A stretch of DNA of 64,000 nt, taken from positions 124,001 through 188,000 of the forward strand of contig SIJG01000149.1 of assembly GCA_023374025.1 (NCBI GenBank), read 5' to 3'. Position 1 is the stretch's first letter. Each line of letters starts with the position of its first letter. The notes beneath the pieces were generated by a model. The model was not told the origin of the DNA. It saw only the letters and a list, made by a program, of their open reading frames with translations, and made no database searches. The translations under genes and the position numbers were made by a program. Shown piece by piece: positions 13,501-25,500 of this stretch. Origin of the DNA: Heterodera schachtii (taxonomy: Eukaryota; Nematoda; Chromadorea; Rhabditida; Heteroderidae).

Positions 13501-16500
13501 TAGGAACAAATCGAAAATTAATACAAAAATGGAAAAATGAATTAAATTTAAACAAAAACAAAATTAAAAAGCGGGCTTATGATGAGAAAAAGCGCAAATT
13601 CATTGAACGAATTGGTGAATTTAAAGAATTATATCGTCATGGAAAACAGAAAGAATTTGCGAAGGAATTGGGCATTTCTATCGAAACATTTCTAAAATGG
13701 AAAAAAGAATTGATGCCAAAATACCATAAAAGTCAAAGTAAAATATTTTTTTAGTGAATTTAAAAATATAACTTTTATTTAAGAACATCATACTAATGAA
13801 GACAAATTAGAAAAGCTGAAAAAATATTATGAAATTAAAGAAAAAAATCCAAAAATGAGCGACGTAATAATGGCCAAGAAATTGGAAATTTCACGAAACA
13901 CGCTGAGAAATTGGAAAAAGAAATTTGCTACCATTAATTGATCAGTGATTTTTTATTTGATTCTGATTTTTGATGATTTTATAAATTAACTTCATAATAA
14001 GAGATTCTGTAAAATATTTTGGAGGGCTTCTAAAACTCGCCAATTTTTTTAGCATTAGAAAAATAAAGCGAAAAATTTGCTAATTTTGTTTTTTTGTCAA
14101 TGTTTATGAAAAAAAGTAAAAAGTTAGTTAAAACATATTTATTTTCCAACATTAATTTAACTTTGTCAAAAGCCAATCTAATTAAAATGCCAAAATTTTC
14201 TCATGGCGGCGCCTACCGGCACCGCCAGACTCCCCACCTAGGGAAGTGCGAGAGTCTCAGTTCTCGGTTCTCGACTCGAGAAATTTCACTGGTTTTTCCC
14301 ATTCGGGGGGTTTTCGAGGATGTTTGATCTAAATCTAACCATAGATTTGCCTAATTACGAACTCCGGACTCATATTCGAATAAGTAGACTGGATTTTGAC
14401 TCGAAAATTCGAAACCCGACCCCGTATTCGATGGTACACAATACTTCAAAAAATAAAACTTTTACTTTTTTTTTAAATTACGTCATATAGTAGTTCACAG
14501 CAGGAAAAAATTGATTTTGACAAGGTATTCCAAATTTTGAAGAATTTTTAAATTTTTTACGGCGCGAAAAAAGCCATTTTATATAGGGCGCCAAAACGGC
14601 CGCGCCAAAATGGCCCGAGCAAAAATGGCACGAGCAAAAAAGCTCGCGCCAAAAAACCTCGCGCCAAAGTGGCCGCGCCAAAGTGACCCCAACCTTTTTC
14701 GCTTCTCGGTCTCCGGTTTTTAGTCTCGGAATCCAAGAAATTTTTACATTGATATTTTTTTTTTTTTGAAAAAAGCACGCTGCAAAAAAGAGCGTTTGAA
14801 ATCAAAAAAAAGCGTCAAATGCGGCGTTGAAATCCCTCGCAAAATTAGCCGCTGACGGCCTCCTCCTTCGCAAAAAAATTCGGTTGACCCACCCTGACTC
14901 CGACAAAAATTAAAAACAAAAAAAAAAATAAATTACACATTTTTTGGCGGGGGATTATCCCAATTGGACCCACTTTTCACATAAATATTCAATTGCTAAT
15001 CCGTGGGCTCTGCCCACCATTTGCCCCTTCTTCCCATCAATCGCCACAGGCGATTTTGGTGAATTGCTGATTAAAATCAAGAATGGGCTTGGCGTTCTTG
15101 GCCCTGCTCACCCTTCCTCACCACGGCCCGGATTTTGTGCCCCACCCTCGCCGGCCCATTAGGGCTGTATGAGAAGTGACTTTACCGGGAACCGAGACCG
15201 AGAAATTGAAATAAATCAAATTTTTTTTTTAAAATCAAAAACACATTAAAAAAGGGGGATAGGTCAGACAGAATTTTTGCGAAGGAGTCTGGAGGTGGGG
15301 GGGGGGGGGGGCAGCGGTCAATTTTGCGATGGGCTTTCAACACCGAATTTGACGAGCTTTTTTGCTTTTCAACCCGTTTTTTTTTTGCGGTGCGCGTTTT
15401 CCTTAAGACTTTTGCGGACGGAAGGATCCCGCGGTCCCGTTAGGCAACGCCGGGGAAATTTTTTTTGGGCTTTTTAATGTGTTTTGTTAAGAAAATTTGT
15501 TGAAAATTTCAATAAATTTTCCTCTTTTCTCCCTTTACCAGCAACCACTCCCCAAAAGGGTCACCCTTAACAGTGTAAAAATTTCTCGGTTTCGGAGACT
15601 AAAAACCCGAGACCGGGAAGCGAAAAACCGGGGAAATTTCCCAAGTCGGGAATCGAGAACCGAGACTCTCGCACAGCCCCACGGCCCATCCATCTGTTGC
15701 CCGTTGCCTGTTGCCACCCATTGCTTGGCACACCAATCAGCATTGCTGTTGTGTCCCCGGGTTTAAGGCTTTAAGCCATTCAAATTACCATTTGAAGAGA
15801 AAGGGATTTATTGAAGGAAAAGCATTAACAAAATATTTACGTATTCAAAACCGGGAATAGTTTGGGTCAACAACACAACCTCAGAGCGTTTTGGGTGGGT
15901 CAGTGCAATTGGTTATTTGGGAAAGAATTGCCAAAGGCAAAAGGAACAGCACATACTGACCCCCCCCCCCCCCCTCAGACATCTCGCAGCCCCCGAGGGG
16001 GAAATTGAGTGAGTGGACTTATATACTGGCACAATGGGGATGGACTTTGGAAAGGATGAGGGGGATGAGGGAAATTTTCAGTATGAAATTTTAGCAATTT
16101 TCTTAACAAAATTGCAATAAAATACTCAAAAAATTTTCCGGCGGAGCCTACCGGCACCGCCGGACCCCCATTTTACCATTTTTTATAAAAATTGAGGCCA
16201 AAATGGCAAGAATAGTAATTTTTGGCGAAAAACGGCGAAAATTTTTGCAAAATACACCCCCTAAAACATGAGGTGATAGAAATGGCACGATAACATTGGA
16301 AATGAGAGGAGTGGGATTGGCTTGGGATGGAATGAACAGACGGGCCAGTTTATGACGGGATTGGGTCGGGAGAAATAGGGCAATTTATATTATGCACAAA
16401 AATATGAAAATTTGAGTGCTGCGGATCAGGGTTGTTCCGGGACGAGAAAAATGTCGGGTTTCGTGATTCGGGTTTCGGGATTCGTGTCAAACTGCCTTTG

Positions 16501-19500
16501 GTCTACTTTTACGCGCCATCACTCTTGGCCTTTTCCCATTTTGCTTTTGCCTTTTGTTGCTTTACCATTTTCCACCTGACTGCTGGCTTTACCATTGCAT
16601 TTTTGCTTAAACCATTTTCAATTTGAAACTAAAGAAAACTAATTTTTCGGCAAAAACTAATAAAATTATGTTCAAATTTTTGAAATTACCTCGGCGTCGG
16701 GCAATCAAAAAAAAACTTTTATAAATATTTTACGAAAATAAAGAGGGGAATTTCTGAAGTTTTTTTTTTAAACAAAATTTATTAAATTCCAAAACTTTTA
16801 TTTCTCTAAATAAATTAGCTCAAAATGGCAAAGTTTGGCGTCATTTTTTGGACAAAATCTGTTAACAAATTGCATCAAAGTTTCAAAATTTTCACCGGCG
16901 GCGCCTATCGTCGGCACCGCCGTGCCACACACACCCCCCCCCCCGGCATATTCCACAAACTTTTGAAAAAGCGCGCCGCAAAATGGTGTAAAAAGACAGC
17001 ATTTAAAAATGGGGTCCCGAGACACCCAAATCCCGCGCCCCGTCCCTCAATGGTCCGTCAGTTCGAAAAATAGGAAAAAAAAATTTTTAATCATTTTTGA
17101 AAATATAAAATCTCGAGTCGCGGGAAATTTTCGGGGTTCTCTTGACTTATACGGTGTTTTTTTCTCGTGGACCAATCTCGACGAATATGGTACCAATCGA
17201 TAGCTCTCGATGAGACAGATCGATCTAGGGGTGGGGGAAGTTGATCCGACAAGTATAAACCGGTTTTTGAACCGATTCAAAACACAAAAAGTGAAGAAAA
17301 TTGAGCATTTTTAATTAATTAATTAATTTTTTAATGGACATTTCAGTACCAACGGAAAATGGATAAACAAAATGAAGTAAATTTTCGCAAAAGGGAGCAT
17401 GCGAAGACGGAGCAAGTAGTGGGGCGAGACGGAGGGCGGAGGAAGACGTCTGACGAGCGCCACAGGCGGTTGACTGCGGGGGCCCGAAGGGCCCCCGCCA
17501 ATCAGTCAACCGCCTGCGGATCACGCGCGGACTTCTTCCGGAGCCCGTAGTCTCGCCCCACCTACTGGCCGCCGTAGTCGAGTGTGCGGCGGTTTTTTAG
17601 CGCAATAACCAAAATGAACCTATTTGCACCAGTTTCCCTGCATTACGTTTGGTACTGAATTGGCACAATAAGATTTGAATCGGTTCAAAAACCGGTTTAT
17701 ACTTGTCAAATCAATTTCCCCCACCCCTAGATCGATCTGTCTCATCGAGAGCTATCGATTGGTACCATATTCGTCGAGATTGGTCCACGAGAAAAAAACA
17801 CCGTATAAGTCAAGATATTCATTTTCGGTCTCGAGCAGCACTACAAAAATGAAAAGCAATGTTAAGGAAAAAAGTCAATGTTAGCCTATTTATTATTCAT
17901 CAGCAGTGTGTTGAAAAGTAGAAAAAGAAGAAGCTGGATATAATATTTAATTATAATAAAGATTTTTTCTTTCTAAAAAATCAAAGAATTTTCGATTTTT
18001 ACGTTAATGCCAACAAAATGAGAAAAAAATGGACAATATTTAAGAAATAATTGTAGAAATATTTTCATTATATGTAAAAATGAATTTGTGGCATTTATTA
18101 TTTATTATATTTTTCTTTATTTTTGTAATTGAATCCGGCAAAATCCGACCAACTTTTGATGAAATATTTGGCAACGGATGGAACAAAAAAGAAAGCGAAG
18201 AAAAATTGTTGATAAAAATAGAACAAAATGAGCGAAACGAACAAAATGAAAACATGGAAATTGATCAAATGGGTGAAGAAATGGCAAATGGTCCAATTGA
18301 TCAAATGAGAAATCATATCAATCAGAACCATTCGAAAAGTAATCAGAATATTACAGAAGAACCAAATGATCAGCAAAAGAGAGAAATTGTCAAAAAATTT
18401 GATTCAATTAGAGAAAAGTTGAAGAAAAAAGGAAATTATCAATGTAAAAACCAAAGCAAAATTGAGAGAAAAATTGCAAAATTATTAGGAACAAATCGGG
18501 AATTAATACAAAAATGGAAAAATGAATTAAATTTAAAGAAAAACAACAGAATGAAAAAGAGTTTTTATGATGAGAAAAAGCGCAAATTCATTGAACGAAT
18601 TGATGAATTTAAAGAATTATATGGCCAAGGCAAACAGAAAGAATTTGCGAAGGAATTGGGCATTTCTCACGACACATTTTGGAAATGGAAAAAGGAATTA
18701 GTACCAAAATATAATAAAAGTAAGAGAAATTATTTAAATAATAAAAAAATATTTAATTAAGTACCAAATAAATATTCCAATGAGGACAAAGCAAAAAAGA
18801 TGAAGCAATATTTTAAAATAAAAGAAGCAAATCCGAAAATGAGTGACGAAATAATTGCCAAGGAATTGGGAATTGGAAGTAGAACACTGATCAGATGGAA
18901 AAAGAAATATTCATCCATTTGATCAGTGATTTTAGTTGGTCTGAGTGATTTTTGAAGCATTGTTCCTTTAATTAATTACACATAATTAATTAGTTCAAAA
19001 AAAATCGCATGCATTAAAAGACGAAAAAAAAAATTTATTTACACCTAAAAAAATAATTAACGGTTTTAAAAACTTGGCGATTTTCATTAGAAAAAATTCA
19101 ATATAATGGGCAATTTTTTGAAATTTTTTAACCAAATTTCTTAATAAAATGCATTAAAACAAAAAAAAAAAGGTTCCTCCCGGCGGCGCCTATCGGCACC
19201 GCCGGACCGCTATTTTACCTTAATTTTTGAACCTTGAAGCCCAAAAAGTGCAAAAATGCAGTCATTTTTTGGCGAAAAGCGGCTATATTTCCTATTTTTT
19301 GCTGTCAGGCGCTTACAATTTTAAAAATACGATGGAGAAAAAAAAATTTTCTGGCCCGAAGAGCAAAAAAAAAAAAAAAAAGCTAGTTGCCCCTCCCGAA
19401 ATTTTTTCCTGGTATCATAAATAAATGCATGGGAAATAGTTCACATTTAATCAAAAAAAAAAAACCGGTATTTTGGCTAAAAAAAAAAGCTCCGAAATTT

Positions 19501-22500
19501 TCGGATTTCGGGTACCACTCTTACTGGTAAAACAACAAATAATCAATTTTCATAATTTATGTTATTTCGCTTGTCACTTTATTAAGGTTAATTAAGGAAT
19601 TTATTTTAACATTTTTAACATTTTATTTAAGAAATTATAGTCCGATTGTTTGCATTTATAGCCGCCAGGGAAATTTTTTTTTTTTGAAAATTTGGCGCGA
19701 TAAAACACGCAAAACCATGTTCATAAGCAGATAGATAGATACACATAGCAACAAAAAATAAATTCAGAGTCTGGCATTTATTATAAAAATTATTAAAAAA
19801 CAAATTTTTAAGGGCCTTACGAAAAAAAATATTTTTTGCTTTTCAAAAGTCATAAAAATATATTTCCGAGGCTTTTCGGGGTCGATTATCAAGAATCAGG
19901 CATCCTTGACAAATATCGAATTCTGGGCCCGAATTCGAACAAAAAGTCGAAAATTTAAATGCTCGAATTTTGTCTAGTTTTGTTCTTAACATGGTTTAAT
20001 ATATTTTTTAGTATTGGTACGATTATTTTCAGTTTTTTTTCATACATGTACAAGGGGTGCGCCAGTCAGACCCCCATACGTCGGACGTTTGTCGCAGGGG
20101 GGGTGCGCGCCAGGACCAATGTTTCTTACGTCGGCCCCTATTTTTCCCCGGTGACGACCTTTTTTTTTTTTTTTTTTTTTTTTGCTATTTTTGAACACCG
20201 ACCTTTTTTTTTTTTGATATTCAAACCACCTTTTTTTGAGGCGCGTTTTTTCCAAAAAACTTTGTGCGAAGGGTGTGGGGCGGTCCGGCGGTGCCGATAG
20301 GCGCCGCCGGGAAAAATTTTTCAATTTTTTATGGGTTTCGCTAAGGAAATTGTTCTATTTTTCCTTTTTCGCCCTACGTTCCCCACGACGACCCCTCCCT
20401 CCTTTACAGCCGCCCCCCTTACGACGCACGTGGGGGGGGGGGGGGGGGTGCGCCGGCGCACCCCTTGTACATGTATGGTTTTTTTCCGCAACCCTCTGAA
20501 AAATATTTTTCATATTTTGAAACAAAATTTCTTTTAAAAATAAGGCCAACTAAATTTAAGTATCGGCCCAAATTGTAAAATTGCCAAAATATTTATTTGC
20601 AATTTTTTGGCCCACCTTGCACAGTCCACGTGGTCACCCTGCGCGGCCATGTGAAGCGGGGCAAGTCCATTTTTTGTTTTGGCAGAAATTGGCGCACCGC
20701 GTTCCAGCAACAGCTCCACAACCGTGTCATGGCCTGAATGTTGTATAAGCGAAATTGCAAATTCAGGGGAAAAAAATTGTAAATTTATTTTTTTATTTAA
20801 ATTTTCTTTTATTATTTTCGAGGAAAGGGGGGGGGGAGGGGACACATTCCTCAATGGTTAGGGCCTGGATCATACCAGGGATAATTTAGGTGCCAAAAGT
20901 GTCGGAAATCGGAACAAATATGTAGGCTTGAATACTTTCGGAATTGAAAATTCCGACCCAAAAAATCGAAATTCAGATACTTTAAAAAAGTCGGAACATC
21001 GAATTCCAATCCAAAATGTATCGAAAATCGACTTTCGGAACTCTATTACATTTCTGGATCGTAATATCATTCAATACAGTCATTCCTGATCAAAACATTT
21101 ATTACACATTATCTTAGTAACATTTACCGCTACGCGCCGCGCAGTGCAGCGGTGTGAGCAGGTCGCGCGTCCGGCAGTCAATGATCGCGCCACGGTCCAA
21201 CAACAGTTCGACCAGCTTAACACGACCCCATTTGGCGGCAACATGAAGCGGACTGATGTTGTGACGAGCCTGACAAAATCATAATATCATATAATTGTGA
21301 CAAGATTATGTATTAGGAATGGTTCCAGGCCATCGGACAGAAATATCGGGCTTCGTGGGTGTGGGGATGCAAATCTCCGACCAAATTTGCCGGGGATTTT
21401 TAAAATCCATGGCTGGAACCTGCCCCCTGATCAGGAAGAAAATTTCAAAATGAAAAAATAAAAAATTTGCTAAGTTTTGGAGGATCATCAATTTTTTGCA
21501 AATGCCGTATTTTCTCTAATTATCATCCCGGGGGGAGGGGGGATTAATTTTCAACCTCCTCAGAAAGGGGGGGATAATTGGAGACAGGGGGAATTAATGG
21601 AGACGGGGTGATAATTAGAGAAAATACGGTATATAATATTCACGGGTTCTTTCTTAATTTGTAAGAAATATTCATGATTCCAGGCAATTTTTCTTTGTAT
21701 TCCTTATAAAGTATTAATTTAATAGTTTCTCTTTTTTTCTGGCATTTCTAGTTTCTCTTCCTGGGCCTACCTGAAAGTTCACATTGGCACCCTTTTCGAT
21801 CAGCAGCTGGCCAATGTTCTCGTTCCCATAATGCGCCTTCAAATATTTTTTAGAATTAATAATTTAAATTGTAAAAAAAAATTAGGGATTAAATATTTTT
21901 TTTTTATTATATATTCTTTTTTAAAAGATAATTTGGGTTTTTAAAAAATAAAATATTTTATGAAAATATAATATTATATAATTATAGAAGAATGTCAATT
22001 TTTTGCTTCCCATGTTTAGTAAAAAAAAGGGTATAAAAAAACGAGTATTTGTGTAAATTTAAAGCAAAATTTTCCATAAAATTCGCTCTTTAATGCAAAT
22101 TAATTCCATTATTTTGTGTCGTTTTGGGCTTCTTCTATATGGTAATTAAAAAATCATCAAAAAAATCAAATTATTATTGATTTAAATCATTCGCATAAAA
22201 ATTGCCTCTCTAATTGCAGTAAATCCATTTTTAAAAAATTATTTGCCAAATTAGTCCAATTATTTTGCGTGATTTTTGGTTTTTTTCTTAGTTATAATAA
22301 AAAAAAATTGTATAAAAATTAAAGTAAATATATAATTGAAAAAATAATAAAATTTAAAAAATTTCGAATAAATTCCCTCTCTAATTAATATTTTAAAAAT
22401 TTAAATGCATTTTTTAATTTAATTCCATCATTTTGTCTCCTAAATACCGCAATGTGCAGCGGGGTGAAGCCGCTCTTCGACGTCACGTTCGGGTTCTGCT

Positions 22501-25500
22501 CGCTCTCCAGCAGCAGCGTGGCGGACCGAACGTCGTCCTTTTTGGCCGCAATGTGCAGCGCGGGCAGCTTCACCTTGCTGGTGTTGTCGTTCTCCAGCAA
22601 CAGTGCCACGATACGGTCATGGCCCTGCTGCAGCGCAACAGCCAACGGTGTGAAGCCGTCCTATTATGGTAAATGAACATTTAATTGGATAAGAGAAAAA
22701 TAATGTATTAAAAAAAATTCGGAATTTTATAAATCCATTTTGTTGAAAATCTCGTGAAATTTTTCCGATCGATACAAAAATTTAATAAGATTTTCTCATT
22801 TCCTGACTTTAAATGGGACATTTTGGTCAAATAAAAAAAATTTAAAAACTATTATTTCCTTGACAACAAATATGTAAAATTTTATTATTTATTTTTTGCT
22901 TAAATTTAAATTTTATTTAAAAAATTAAAATTTATTCCGAAGAAATTTGCGAAAATTTTTCCATTGTAATTTTTCCCCGGGTTTCTTATATATTCTCTGA
23001 GTTAGTGACCTAACGCCCACAAATCGTAACATTTCCATTTAATTAAATTATAAAATGCCATTATTTTCTTCAAAATATGGCCCACCTCTGTGGCCAATGC
23101 CTGGTTGGCCCCGTGGGCGAGCAGATAGCGCACCACCACCTCGTGGTTCTCCTGGGCCGCCATGTACAACGGGGTGAAGCCGTTCACCGACTGTGCATTC
23201 ACATTGGCACCATGTTCAACCAAAATTGTGACAACCTAAAAATTTATAGTTTTATAATAAGTTGTATTTTAGAAGTGCGACCGGGTTCCGGGGCTTTTTA
23301 GTTTAGGATTTCGGCTTTTTCGGTTAAAAAAAAGTCAGTTAAATTCGAAATTCACTTGGAAACCTGAGGCTTATTTGCATATTATTAAAAAAAAAATTTA
23401 TTTCGCAATTATATAAAATTTTGTGTAAAAATTTGTCATTTATTTGAACAACTGAACTTAAAAAAGGGTTCTGCTGAGGTTTAATCTTCATACAATTTCA
23501 TATTCTATATTCTATTTTTGTGTTCAATTTTCGGTACAAAATATTTAATTAAATATAAGCAATTATTTTCGAAAGAATTGGAATGAATATAAATACCTAT
23601 TTAAACAGAAAAATAAAATATTAATAATAATTATTTTATTAGTTTCGTTGAACGAAAAATTTATTTCAATTTTTAAGAATTAAATTAAATTCGAATGCAA
23701 ATTTTTCCACTAATTTGCCAATTAGTCTTTCTGCTAAAATGCACTGTTGGAATGCGTCCTTTGTCCTTGGATGAAATGGCCAATGTTCAACATGAAACAG
23801 AACCAAATGATGTTGGGAATGAGGACAAATCATCATCATCATCATCATTAAGTGGACAAATGGGCAGTGGACAAAGCATTGATGAAATGGAAGAACGAAA
23901 AATGAAGGAAGGAAAAGCTCAAAAATTTGGCAAAACAAATGGTGAAAAAAATGGACAATTTGATGGAAGAAATGGCCAAGTAAATGAAAACAATTTTGGA
24001 GAAAAAAGGTAAATACATATAAATTAAATATTTTTAAGTATAAATTGATTTTTTTAGAAAAAATTGCCATAAAGTCAGCAAAAAAGGATATGAGAACGAT
24101 TATGGTCTTGCTGGACGTAAAGGAGTTGGAAAATACAATCAATTTGGCTATGGACGAGGGTTTCAAGGCGGATTTGGAGATGAATATGGGGGAGGATTTC
24201 GAAAAGGAAAATCTCACGGACATGGAGGTGGCAGGCACAATTTTGGTGATGGACAACGATTCCAAGCCGGATTTGGAGATGAACATGGGGGAGGATTTCG
24301 GAGACACGGAAAAGATCATGGACATGGAAGCGGCTGGCACAATTTTGGATATCGACAACATACAGGATTTGGCGATGAACATGGGGGAGGATTTCGAAAA
24401 GGAAAATCTCACGGACATGGAGGTGGCAGGCACAATTTTGGTGATGGACAACGATTCCAAGCGGGATTTGAAGATGAAAATGGGGGAGGATTTACAAAAG
24501 GAAAATCTCATGGACATGGTGGCGGCAGGCACAATTTTGGACATGGACAACGATTCCAAGCCGGATTTGGACATGAACATGGGGGAGGGTTTAGAAAAGG
24601 AAGATCTCATGGACATGGTGGCGGCAGGCACAATTTTGGTGATGGACAACGATTCCAAGCGGGATTTGGAAATGAACATGGGGGAGGATTTCGGAGACAC
24701 GGAAAAGATCATGGACATGGTGGCGGCAGGCACAATTTTGGTGATGGACAACGATTCCAAGCGGGATTTGAAGATGAAAATGGGGGAGGATTTCGGAGAC
24801 ACGGAAAAGATCATGGACATGGTGGCGGCAGGCACAATTTTGGTGATGGACAACGATTCCAAGCCGGATTTGGAGATGAACATGGGGGAGGATTTCGGAG
24901 ACACGGAAAAGATCATGGACATGGAGGCGGCTGGCACAATTTTGGATATCGACAACAATTCCAAACAGGATTTGGCGATGAACATGGGGGAGGATTTCGA
25001 AAAGGAAAATCTCACGGACATGGAGGTGGCAGGCACAATTTTGGTGATGGACAACGATTCCAAGCGGGATTTGAAGATGAAAATGGGGGAGGATTTACAA
25101 AAGGAAAATCTCATGGACATGGTGGCGGCAGGCACAATTTTGGACATGGACAACGATTCCAAGCCGGATTTGGACATGAACATGGGGGAGGGTTTCGAAA
25201 AGGAAGATCTCATGGACATGGTGGCGGCAGGCACAATTTTGGTGATGGACAACGATTCCAAGCGGGATTTGGAAATGAACATGGGGGAGGATTTCGGAGA
25301 CACGGAAAAGATCATGGACATGGTGGCGGCAGGCACAATTTTGGTGATGGACAACGATTCCAAGCGGGATTTGAAGATGAAAATGGGGGAGGATTTCGGA
25401 GACACGGAAAAGATCATGGACATGGTGGCGGCAGGCACAATTTTGGTGATGGACAACGATTCCAAGCGGGATTTGAAGATGAAAATGGGGGAGGATTTCG

